NCBI RefSeq assembly: GCF_021389955.1
Contig: NZ_CP089980.1
Location: 5,575,001-5,639,000, forward strand
Origin: Fulvivirga maritima
GTDB lineage: Bacteria; Bacteroidota; Bacteroidia; Cytophagales; Cyclobacteriaceae
Length of the DNA: 64,000 nt
Direction: 5' to 3'
Both the position numbers and the translations under genes were made by a program. Shown piece by piece: positions 8,432 to 17,098 of the stretch (within the stretch, counting starts at the first letter, position 1; each line of letters begins with the position of its first letter). The notes beneath the pieces were generated by a model, which worked only from the letters and a program-made list of their open reading frames with translations, made no database searches and was not told the origin of the DNA.

Positions 8432-9784
8432 ATGAAGTTTTATAAAAAATTCAGCTTTAAGGTTATCATTAGGATCGTATTCATCCTGATAGTTATGATT
8501 GCTTTTGCCCGGATATTTGGTGATCCGAGGTTATTTTTCAATCATATCATTTTATCGATTGTACTTATTGTGCAAGTATGGGAGCTGCTGCGGTTTATTA
8601 ACATGACCAATAGAGAGCTGGCCAAATTCCTTCTTTCCATCAAACACAAAGATTTTACGGTCAACTTCAATAAATCTCCTGTAAGTGAGTCTTTTAAAGA
8701 ACTCAACCAGTCTTTTAACGAAATTATAACCAGTTACAAACAAGCACAAATAGCAAACGAAGGCCAATTTCACTATCTGCAAATGGTAGTGAATCATATA
8801 AATGTGGGCATCATGTCCTTAGAAAATGACATAGATATAGTGCTTATGAACCAAACGGCAGAAAACTTACTACAAGCCAAAGGCATTAAAAATTGGAATA
8901 TTCTTAAAGGAAAACACGCCTCTTTTGTTTATGAAATTAACCAGCTACAGAATAGTGGCAGAAAGCTGGTGAGCATAGAAAGTGGCAGTAACCGAACGCT
9001 TTCTGTGGAGGTAAACTCTATGCAGTTACTTGGCAAAACCTATAAACTGATCACTTTTCAGGATATTAAAGATGAAATAGAGCAAACAGAGTTAGAGGCA
9101 TGGCATAAGCTCATTCGTATACTTACCCATGAAATTATGAATAGTGCCACCCCTATTTCATCCCTTACGGAAACTATGCAGGGCATGCTTAGCAAAAATG
9201 GTGAGCAGATACCACTTTCGGACTTAAATGAAGAAATCATAGAAGATCTGCGCTTTTCATTGAAGACCATACAAAAGAGAAGTGATGGCATGCTGGCTTT
9301 TATAGATGATTATCGTAAACTAACCAAAATTGCCAACCCTAAGCTGGAGATGGTACAGGTAATGGAGTTATTTGCTGACATCAAACTACTCATGAAAAAG
9401 CAGCTAGATGAGCATGACATATCTCTGACTATTGACACCAGCATTTCTGATATTCTTTTAGATAGGCATTTGTTAGAACAAGTCCTTATCAACCTGATTA
9501 CCAACAGCATTCATGCCTTACATGGCAGACCATCGCCTTTTATAGAGCTACGTGCAGAAAAAAGAGAGCAGCGCGCAGTAATCAGTATTAAAGACAACGG
9601 ACAAGGTATCCCCAAAAAAGAAATGAGTCAGGTTTTCGTGCCCTTTTACTCCACTAAAAAACAAGGATCAGGCATAGGCCTTAGCCTCACTAAACAAATC
9701 ATGTATTTACATGGCGGATATATAAAAATCGAATCTGAAGAAGGTGAAGGAACTGAGATTAAACTGGTCTTCAGAAACCAATGA
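8432..9784 (+). CDS. Sensor histidine kinase (NtrB-like), probable partner of the NtrC-type regulator
   Basis: 450 residues. Two N-terminal membrane helices (about 10-28 and 36-54) have almost no periplasmic loop. A linker follows, then a PAS-like domain (about 115-215), a HisKA domain with H233 in IRILTHEIMNSATPISSLTE, and HATPase_c (N box LITNSIHAL; G boxes DNGQGIPKKE and GSGIGLSLTKQIMYLHGG). The sequence around the histidine is typical of kinases paired with NtrC-type regulators in Bacteroidota. The small extracytoplasmic part suggests it senses membrane or cytoplasmic signals. It stands on the same strand as the regulator gene but is separated from it by the lactonase. Confidence 0.9.
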   Translation: MKFYKKFSFKVIIRIVFILIVMIAFARIFGDPRLFFNHIILSIVLIVQVWELLRFINMTNRELAKFLLSIKHKDFTVNFNKSPVSESFKELNQSFNEIITSYKQAQIANEGQFHYLQMVVNHINVGIMSLENDIDIVLMNQTAENLLQAKGIKNWNILKGKHASFVYEINQLQNSGRKLVSIESGSNRTLSVEVNSMQLLGKTYKLITFQDIKDEIEQTELEAWHKLIRILTHEIMNSATPISSLTETMQGMLSKNGEQIPLSDLNEEIIEDLRFSLKTIQKRSDGMLAFIDDYRKLTKIANPKLEMVQVMELFADIKLLMKKQLDEHDISLTIDTSISDILLDRHLLEQVLINLITNSIHALHGRPSPFIELRAEKREQRAVISIKDNGQGIPKKEMSQVFVPFYSTKKQGSGIGLSLTKQIMYLHGGYIKIESEEGEGTEIKLVFRNQ

Positions 9785-9804
9785 AACGTATGAATCAGCA
9801 TAAA

Positions 9805-9831
9805 AAAAGCCGGCGTATTAGGCCAGCTTTT
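9805..9831 (+). terminator. Terminator between convergent kinase and barrel genes
   Basis: The hairpin AAAAGC-CGGC / GGCC-AGCTTTT has one mismatch, a 6-base loop and flanking A/T runs. It lies 20 bp after the kinase stop and 23 bp before the end of the convergent gene, so it can serve both. Confidence 0.65.
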
Positions 9832-9853
9832 GTATGCTATCTTCAGTTTTTAA

Positions 9854-12289
9854 TTAATAATCACCATCTCCTCCATAATCACCGCCACCACGGTCTTCTT
9901 TAGGCCTGCTTCTTTGATTAAGTCGATAAGTAAAGTGAGTAAAAATTGTCTTGATCTCCATTGAAATTCAGATTCCTGATAGAAGTTAGAACCAAAAGTT
10001 TCTCCTCTGTATTTACGAGAGTTGAGTAAATCTCTCACATTAAGAGCAAGCGTTCCTTTGCTATCAAGTATCTCTTTACTAAGGCCAGCATCAATAGTAT
10101 AAAAGGCCTTTCTCCTACCTTGGGTACTCCTCTCCGGAAGCTCTGTACCTGCCGCTCAGCTGAAAATCAAAGGCATCAAACAAGGTCATTTTTGAAGTAA
10201 CTCTGGCTGACATTGTGTAGGTATCACTAGACAAGTCCTGTCCCTCATAATCTCCATCTGTAGCCTGGTGGTAAAAATTAGCATTACCATTTAACTTCCA
10301 CCAATCTCCCACATCTTGAGAAACTGTAAACTCCACTCCATACGAATTCCTTTGACTCAGGTTTTGAGGCATAGAAAAGATCACAGTGTCACCGTTTACC
10401 TGATCCTGATAGCTAACTCTATCTATAACATCTGTGGTATAACGATAATACACGCTACTATATACCGAGCCTGAGCTCCATGTTTTTAAATATCCTATCT
10501 CATAAGCATCAGTATATTCAGGGTCCAGATCCGTATTCCCTGAGCGAATACTCCTTGGGTCAGTATAACTAAAGAATGGGTTAAGATTCCAAAAATTAGG
10601 TCTGTCTAACCTTCGGCTATAACTGGCCTGTATGGAGTTTTCATTAGCCAACTCATAAGTAATATGGGCGCTTGGGAAAAATCCAATGTAATCTTTATCA
10701 GCACGTTCGCCTGTAGTTACTAACTGAGTAGTGATGTCAGTAAGCTCAGAACGTACACCTACCTGATAAGAGAAGTTGTTTATTTTATTACCGTAGATAA
10801 AATAGGCTGCATAAATATTTTCATCATATTTGAAGTTATTACTGAAGTCTGATAATTGCTCAAACTGCCCTTGCTCATTCTGTTCCTCTACCTGATAGCT
10901 GTTATCTATGCTTCTGATATTGGCTCTTAAGCCCGCTTCCATCTTACCATTTTCTGAAAATGGATAAACATAATCAGTCTGAAAAAGAATGTTTCTTTCA
11001 AACTCTTCATTATACGATCTTTGGAAAAGGTTAGGATTAAAATCTTCACCTGAACTTGGTCTGGCACCTTGACGCTGCTCTGAGTCTTCTACTTCATCAC
11101 TTTCTCTATATTGTAAATCAGCAGTAAGCTTATGGCCTTTATCATTAAACTCTCTGGTATAATTAAGAGCAAAATCCATATTATCCTCATCTTCCTTCTC
11201 ATTATCCGTACGCAATGAATCCGCCAAAAGCACTCTATTGCGATCATAATTTCTATAGGTAAGATCCGTAGTATTGTCTTCATCTGAAAAACGGTACAGA
11301 CCTGATGCTGTTAAGGTACTCTTATCATCCAGATAAAAATCTGCTCCCGCCCTTATGTTATGAGAAAAACCTTCTCTATTTCTGTCTCTGTCTGTAGTTC
11401 TATAAGTGCTATAACCATCATTAAAAAACTCCTGTCTATCATAACCAGAGCCTGGGCTGTTTCTGTAATTAGTACCATAATTAAAGAACATGTTTACCCA
11501 TTTCTTTCTGTAATTAACATTAGCAGAAACTCCAAAATCAGCAGGATAACCTCCATTTACAGTAAATGAACCATTTATTCCCTGATTCTCATCCTTTTTA
11601 AGTATTATATTGATGATTCCCGCATTACCTTCTGCCTGGTATCTTGCAGATGGGTTAGTTACCACTTCTATACGCTCTATAAGATTACCTTGCAACTGTC
11701 TTAATGCGTCAGTACTGCTAATTCCTATTAATCCGGAAGGCTTACCATTAACCAGAATCTTAACATTAGAGCTACCTCTTAGGCTCACATTACCTTCAAT
11801 ATCTACATTTACAGAAGGCACATTATCTAATACATCTGCTGCACTAGCTCCTATGTTACTTAAATCTTGACCTACATTAAACACACGTTTGTCGAGCTCC
11901 ATTACCATCTGGCTCTTTTCGCCTTTTACTACTACCTCCTCCAATGTTTCAGCATCCGGATTCAAGGTGATAGACCCTAAATTAGCTACCTTTTTGCCAG
12001 CCCCTAACTCCACAGAGTAGTATTTAGGGTTATAGGAGATGAACTCCGCTCTTACTACATATTTGCCTTTATTTTTAATAGGAATGGAAAAATTGCCCTG
12101 CCCATCAGTCACTCCACCAGTAACCAGACTGCTGTCAGAAGCTTGCAATACACTCACTGATGCATATTCAAGTGGCTTACCACTGTCGCCATCCATAAGC
12201 TTTCCCTCCACTCGAAAGCCCGATTGTGCATAGGCTGAACCTAAAGCTGTAAAAAATAAAATAATAGGTAATAAAATTCTCATACGCAT
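9854..12289 (-). CDS. TonB-type outer-membrane beta-barrel protein (two frameshifts)
   Basis: The reconstructed protein has about 811 residues. It has a signal peptide (MRMRILLPIILFFTALGSAYAQ), a CarboxypepD_reg-like domain (about 25-110, VEGKLMDGDSGKPLEYASVSV), a plug domain (about 125-235, with DVLDNVPSVNVDIEGNVSLRG and VNGKPSGL), and an OMP_b-brl_3-type barrel. The frame breaks twice. An extra base at the AA pair 10138-10139 is removed to give RYRAPERSTQGRRKAFYTID. A missing base at the AAA run 9932-9934 is restored to give LLTFTYRLNQ. The C-terminus is then D/G/Y-rich (GGGDYGGDGDY). It lies downstream of and co-oriented with an OmpR-type system, with a matching regulator box and a -7 element upstream. 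Substrate is unknown. Confidence 0.87.
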
Positions 12290-12311
12290 ATCTCATCTCA
12301 ATTTATAGATG

Positions 12312-12319
12312 CAAATGTA
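12312..12319 (-). promoter_or_regulatory. -7 element (TACATTTG) of the barrel gene
   Basis: On the minus strand TACATTTG matches TAnnTTTG exactly, 23 bp upstream of the start at 12289. The regulator box at 12350-12368 is centred about 54 bp upstream of the implied transcription start, a usual activator position. No good -33 TTTG is seen, which fits an activator-dependent promoter. Confidence 0.45.
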
Positions 12320-12349
12320 AGACAGTCATCTGATCTAAATCTGAATAAA

Positions 12350-12368
12350 TTTTGAAGAAAATCTGAAG
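12350..12368 (-). promoter_or_regulatory. OmpR-type direct-repeat box (CTTCA-N6-CTTCA)
   Basis: The minus strand reads CTTCAGATTTTCTTCAAAA: two CTTCA half-sites 11 bp apart, the spacing bound by OmpR/PhoB-family dimers. The same 19-mer with one mismatch occurs at 14413-14431, upstream of the response-regulator gene. Confidence 0.6.
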
Positions 12369-12454
12369 TTTGAAATTGCTGGACTTTCCTTCTATAAAAG
12401 GTTAATATTTTGTGTAAGCGCTATGCAAGGAGAACAGTAAAATAGCATACATGT

Positions 12455-13711
12455 TTACTTAAATTTCACTGAAACAATATGTCGCCCCCCTTCCTGTGTA
12501 TATTTCACAGAAAAATAATTGATCTCACAGATTTTACTGACAATGGCTAGACCTAATCCAATAGAATCTTTACTTTGATTATTCTTACGAAAGCGCTCAA
12601 ACATATGCTCAGCAGGCATAGTAAGTGGCTCTCCCGAATTACTTATAACTAGCTCATTATTGGTAAGGTTGACTTTAATAAACCCATTAACATAGTTATG
12701 TCTGATAGCATTTTGAAAGAGGTTATTCACCAGAACAGCCGCCAAGGTAGGATCCATATACACTTTCACTCCTTCGGCAAGATCAGCGGATATCTCTATA
12801 GACTTTAACTCCATCAATTCTTTAAAATCAAAAATGAGCTGACTTATGAGCACCTGCAGGTTTACCTGCTCTTTATTCTCAAATTCCTTGTTTTCAATTT
12901 TAGTAAGTAAAGAAAGTGCTTTATTGAGTTTAGATAATCGCTGCACAGAGCTTTGCGCAGAACTTAGCAGTTCTACTTGCTCATCCGTAAGATTTTCTGA
13001 TCCTAACAACAACTCTAGCTTACCATTAGCGATGGCCAATGGCGTTTGCATTTCATGAGATGCATTCTCAGAAAATTCCTTCAAGGCTTCATAATCATCT
13101 ACTACTTTTTGAGTCATCTCACTCACAAATTTATTCAGGTTATCAAACTCGCGCGTGTTAGATTTTTCATAACCTATAGCCTGATGACTTTTTAAGTTAA
13201 ATCCTCTGATTTTTGATAAGGCAGAATTAAATGGTTTAAAAATGTAATAAGATGCCGCACTCCCCAAAACCAGCACTACTATAGCGAGGATTATAAACAC
13301 TTTAATTAACGATTCTTGAACACCCTCAGCAATATCATCTTCCTCCACAATGAGATCATAAATTGATATTTTATAGAATCTGCCATCTACTTCACGTACT
13401 ACATCTAGTTTTATATGAGGCTCCATCCTTAGCAAAGCCACATGCATTACCAGAGTATCAGAATACACTATTTTGGTTTCCTGAGCTTCTCCTTCTATCG
13501 GATCTATAATTATTTTATCATGATGAAAGGGCTTGGATAAATGCCTGTGAGCAATCATTTTCTCTGCCCAGCGAAGCCTTTCTCTCAAAAACCTTTGTTG
13601 TTCCTTATCTATCTCCCTTTTGATTACCTGAAAAGTAATAGCACCACCTGCCACAAAAACCATCAGCGAAATAGAAAGGTATAAAAGTGTTATTTTTAAA
13701 AATAACCTCAT
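12455..13711 (-). CDS. Sensor histidine kinase of an OmpR-type two-component system
   Basis: 418 residues. A membrane helix (about 5-29) is followed by a periplasmic sensor of about 110 residues, a second helix (about 137-158), a HAMP-like linker, HisKA with H219 in FSENASHEMQTPLAIANGKLE, and HATPase_c (N box NNLFQNAIRHNY; G box SIGLGLAIVSKIC; a reduced G1 region, ISNSGEPLTMP). The start codon overlaps the end of the response-regulator gene by 4 bp, giving translational coupling. The outer-membrane barrel gene follows 165 bp downstream on the same strand. The pair therefore probably senses an envelope signal and controls that barrel. Confidence 0.9.
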   Translation of the reverse strand: MRLFLKITLLYLSISLMVFVAGGAITFQVIKREIDKEQQRFLRERLRWAEKMIAHRHLSKPFHHDKIIIDPIEGEAQETKIVYSDTLVMHVALLRMEPHIKLDVVREVDGRFYKISIYDLIVEEDDIAEGVQESLIKVFIILAIVVLVLGSAASYYIFKPFNSALSKIRGFNLKSHQAIGYEKSNTREFDNLNKFVSEMTQKVVDDYEALKEFSENASHEMQTPLAIANGKLELLLGSENLTDEQVELLSSAQSSVQRLSKLNKALSLLTKIENKEFENKEQVNLQVLISQLIFDFKELMELKSIEISADLAEGVKVYMDPTLAAVLVNNLFQNAIRHNYVNGFIKVNLTNNELVISNSGEPLTMPAEHMFERFRKNNQSKDSIGLGLAIVSKICEINYFSVKYTQEGGRHIVSVKFK

Positions 13712-14392
13712 GCCACTCTCGTATTGAATTTATAACCTGAACCATACATGGTCTGTATGTAATCATTGCCTCCTGCATTTGTTATTTTCTTCCTAAGATT
13801 TTTGATATGCTGATAGACAAAATCAAAAAGAATCAACTGTATCCATATAATCGCCCCACAAGTGCTCTGCAATAGACTGCTTGGTAAGTACTCTGTTTTT
13901 ATTGACAAGCATATACAGTAACATCTCATACTCCTTCCGGGTAAGCTCCAGTGATTTATTGTTTACCATTACCTCCATAGTATCAGTATTTACCGCTATT
14001 TCATTAAAGACTATTTCGTGGGCTCCTGATAGGTTTTTTCGTCTAAAGATGGCCTTTATACGCGCATTAAGTTCAGAAAGGTGAAAAGGTTTAGGCAAAT
14101 AATCATCTGCTCCCAGGTCAAGACCTTCTATTCTGTCATCTAAAGCATTCTTAGCTGATAAAATCAAAACCCCACTGTCTATTCCCTCTTTCTTAACATA
14201 TCTTAAAATATCGAGACCATTACCATCTGGCAGCATTAGATCCAGCAAAAGCATATCATAATTATAAGCTGTGAATTTTTCAATGGCCTTTTGGTAGGTA
14301 GTGACCCACTCACACACATAGCCTTCCTTATCCATATAGGCCATAATATTTTGAGCCAGCTCTTCCTGATCTTCTACGATAAGAATCTTCAT
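13708..14392 (-). CDS. OmpR/PhoB-family response regulator (one-base frameshift)
   Basis: The reconstructed protein has about 227 residues. It has a receiver domain with D51 in MLLLDLMLPDG, acidic residues at 7-8, and the conserved lysine of YLPKPF (about 101). A winged-helix DNA-binding domain follows (ELTRKEYEMLLYMLVNKNRVLTKQSI...YIQTMYGSGYKFN). One extra base in the A5 run at 13825-13829 (plus strand) stops the frame after DTVDSF. Removing it gives DTVDSFDFVYQHIKNLRKK, the normal family reading. It is coupled to the kinase gene at 13711. A copy of the CTTCA box lies 21-39 bp upstream of its own start, so autoregulation is likely. Confidence 0.9.
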
Positions 14393-14412
14393 AGAGCTAA
14401 GTTATTAATAGT

Positions 14413-14431
14413 TTTTGAAGATAATCTGAAG
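14413..14431 (-). promoter_or_regulatory. Second copy of the OmpR-type direct-repeat box
   Basis: The minus strand reads CTTCAGATTATCTTCAAAA, identical to 12350-12368 in 18 of 19 bases, with the same 11-bp half-site spacing. It lies in the region between the response-regulator gene and the divergent siderophore receptor, so it could affect either. Confidence 0.6.
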
Positions 14432-14478
14432 CAATATCATAAAGCTTATCTATTTTATTTAAAATTAATCTAAATAGT

Positions 14479-14510
14479 CTTGTCTTAAAATCCGCATTGC
14501 TATAAGTTTG
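14479..14510 (+). promoter_or_regulatory. Promoter of the siderophore receptor gene
   Basis: CTTG at 14479-14482, 20 bases, then TAAGTTTG at 14503-14510. The second element matches TAnnTTTG exactly, and the spacing is normal for Bacteroidota. It is 40 bp from the start codon. Confidence 0.5.
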
Positions 14511-14550
14511 TCACTTATTTTAAATCAGTCTAAATTAACACTAGTATAAA

Positions 14551-17016
14551 ATGACTAAACTTTTACTGACACTTTGTGCCATGGCGCTGGCTTCCGTGTC
14601 TGTTTTTGCTCAAACAGGAACCTTAAAAGGAACCATAAACACATCAGACAACAAAGCTGCTGCTTTTGTAAATGTCTATTTGAAAGGGACAAACAAAGGA
14701 ACTTCTACTGATAAAGGTGGAAATTATACTTTGAGAAATGTAAATCCTGGTGACTACGTACTTGTAGCTTCTTACATTGGCCTTAAGAAAAAGGAAATTG
14801 AAGTTTCTGTATCACCCAATGAGATTACTCAAATTCCGGTTATAATGCTGGAAGTAGATTCTGAAGAACTTAATGAAGTAATCATTCAAGGTGACAGAAC
14901 TACAAACAAGTTTGCAGAACCAGAAAGTGAATTTGTGGCTAAAATGCCTTTGGAAAACATAGAAAACCCTCAGGTTTATAACACCATTGATAGCCGCTTA
15001 TTAAAAGAACAAGTGATCACTAACTTCAATGATGCACTGAAAAATGCTCCTGGTATTACTCGTCTTTGGGAATCTACCGGACGTGGTGGAGACGGAGCCG
15101 GATATTACTCAATGAGAGGATTTTCTGTACAACCCACTATGATGAATGGTCTGCCTGCACTTACTAATGGAGCCCTTGATCCTGTTAATATGGAGAAAAT
15201 TGAAGTAATAAAAGGACCATCAGGAACCTTATTCGGTAGTAGTTTAATCTCTTACGGAGGTCTTATCAACGTAGTAACTAAGAGACCTTATGAAGAATTT
15301 GGTGGTGAGATCAACTATATTACTGGTAGCTATGGGTTAAACAGAATTACTGCTGACATTAATACCCCTCTAAACGAAGATAAAAGTGTGCTTTTCCGAG
15401 TAAACACTGCTTATCACTCAGAAAATAGCTTTCAAGATGCTGGCTTTAAAAAATCTTTCTACATAGCTCCTTCATTAACTTACAAGGCTAATGATAAATT
15501 AACCTTTTTGGTAAATGCTGAAATATTGAATGCCGAAGCAGCTAATGCTCCTATGATATTCTTAACCAGAACCGAACCTTTAAGAATGCATAATATGGAT
15601 GACTTCAAAGCTTTGGGATATGATAATGAAAGATCATATACGGGTAATGACCTTACTATGAGAACACCAACCTTCAGCTTACAAGGACAGGCCATTTATA
15701 AAATTTCTGAAAACTGGACATCACAAACTGCAGTATCATCAAGCTCTGCTAAGTCTGATGGTTATTACTCTTACTTAGGATCTGTTCCTTCTGATGAAGA
15801 TGCTATTCAAGGACTTGATGGAGAATTTTTCATCAGACAAATCAGTAGACAAAACTCTACCACTTTAGGTACAGACATACAACAGAATTTCATAGGTGAC
15901 TTTGAAATTGGATCACTAAGAAACAGATTGGTAGCAGGTATTGATTTCTTAAGTAGACGAGTAACCAATAACAGTACAGGGTACGCAGCTAATGGTATCG
16001 TATATTTTGGGCCAGAATCTGTAGCTACTATCAATCAATATATATATGGCATTGCAGACCCTGATGAATATATCACGGATTTTGATAACGGAATTTTATC
16101 TCAGCCGGGTGCTGATGCTGTTTTAGCTAACTCCGCTATCAGCAATAATCAAACAGAACAACAAGTACTTAGTGCTTACGTTTCAGACGTACTTAACATC
16201 ACTCCTAACTTAACTGCTATGGCCAGCTTAAGAGTAGATAGATTTATGGACAAAGATGACAGCGACAATGACCAAACTGCCCTTTCGCCTAAATTTGGAT
16301 TAGTTTATCAATTAATACCTAATCAGTTATCTGTATTTGGTAACTATATGGATGGTTTCCAAAATACTACACCTAGAATTCAGGGAGACCAAACTATTGA
16401 GAATTTTGATCCTGAGCACGCTAACCAGTGGGAAGTAGGAGCAAAAGTGAATATGTTCAACGAAAGACTTTCTGCCACCATCAGTTACTATGATATTCAG
16501 GTTTCTGATATAGTAAGAACTGACCTTGACCGTTCTACTGCTGAAGCCAATTTCTATATTCAGGATGGCGAAACTTTCAGTAAGGGAATTGAAGTTAGCA
16601 TTATAGCGAACCCTATTCAAGGCTTGAACATTGTAACAGGTTACAGCTATAACGAAGCAGAAACCAAAAACACTACTCCTAATACCGATGGAAGAAGATC
16701 TACTAATGCAGGACCTGAGTCTTTATTTAACTTCTGGGCTAGTTATTCATTAACTCAAGGATCTTTACAAGGTTTAGGCGCAGGCATTGGTGCTAACTAT
16801 GCAAGCGAATTTGCTACTACTAACACTCTGGTTACAGGCAAATTCACTTTACCTTCATACACTGTTTTTAATGCTTCACTTTTCTACAACACTGACAAGT
16901 ATAGATTAGCATTGAAATTAGATAACCTTACTGATGAAGAATATTATACTGGTTGGAGTACTATCAGTCCTCAAAGACCAAGAAGCTTAAGCGCTAGTTT
17001 TGCTTATAGGTTCTAA
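14551..17016 (+). CDS. TonB-dependent siderophore receptor
   Basis: 821 residues, intact. It has a signal peptide (MTKLLLTLCAMALASVSVFAQ), a CarboxypepD_reg-like domain (about 22-105: LKGTINTSDNKAAAFVNVYLKG...GGNYTLRNVNPGDY), a TonB-receptor plug (about 125-260, with the siderophore-receptor signatures YYSMRGFSVQPTMMNGLPA and IEVIKGPSGTLFGSSLISYGG), and a 22-strand-type barrel ending in aromatic SASFAYRF. It belongs to the FhuA/FecA-like group and should import an Fe(III)-siderophore across the outer membrane using TonB energy. The ligand cannot be told. It is divergent from an OmpR-type system and followed by a strong terminator. No Fur-box-like sequence was recognised. Confidence 0.92.
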   Translation: MTKLLLTLCAMALASVSVFAQTGTLKGTINTSDNKAAAFVNVYLKGTNKGTSTDKGGNYTLRNVNPGDYVLVASYIGLKKKEIEVSVSPNEITQIPVIMLEVDSEELNEVIIQGDRTTNKFAEPESEFVAKMPLENIENPQVYNTIDSRLLKEQVITNFNDALKNAPGITRLWESTGRGGDGAGYYSMRGFSVQPTMMNGLPALTNGALDPVNMEKIEVIKGPSGTLFGSSLISYGGLINVVTKRPYEEFGGEINYITGSYGLNRITADINTPLNEDKSVLFRVNTAYHSENSFQDAGFKKSFYIAPSLTYKANDKLTFLVNAEILNAEAANAPMIFLTRTEPLRMHNMDDFKALGYDNERSYTGNDLTMRTPTFSLQGQAIYKISENWTSQTAVSSSSAKSDGYYSYLGSVPSDEDAIQGLDGEFFIRQISRQNSTTLGTDIQQNFIGDFEIGSLRNRLVAGIDFLSRRVTNNSTGYAANGIVYFGPESVATINQYIYGIADPDEYITDFDNGILSQPGADAVLANSAISNNQTEQQVLSAYVSDVLNITPNLTAMASLRVDRFMDKDDSDNDQTALSPKFGLVYQLIPNQLSVFGNYMDGFQNTTPRIQGDQTIENFDPEHANQWEVGAKVNMFNERLSATISYYDIQVSDIVRTDLDRSTAEANFYIQDGETFSKGIEVSIIANPIQGLNIVTGYSYNEAETKNTTPNTDGRRSTNAGPESLFNFWASYSLTQGSLQGLGAGIGANYASEFATTNTLVTGKFTLPSYTVFNASLFYNTDKYRLALKLDNLTDEEYYTGWSTISPQRPRSLSASFAYRF

Positions 17017-17040
17017 GTATTCAAAAATATAGTGAAAATG

Positions 17041-17073
17041 AAAAGAGGCCGTCTTGTTCAGACGGCCTCTTTT
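17041..17073 (+). terminator. Strong Rho-independent terminator
   Basis: A perfect 14-bp stem (AAAAGAGGCCGTCT / AGACGGCCTCTTTT) with loop TGTTC, between two convergent genes. It serves the receptor and probably also the permease gene ending at 17099. Confidence 0.9.
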
Positions 17074-17098
17074 CATTTTATTTGGTTTCTTCTATTTT

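Noticed and set aside
10039-10114. Separate small gene at the 3' end of the TonB-type barrel gene
   Set aside because: The sequence between the two breaks reads as the normal end of the barrel (TIDAGLSKEILDSKGTLALN) once single bases are corrected.
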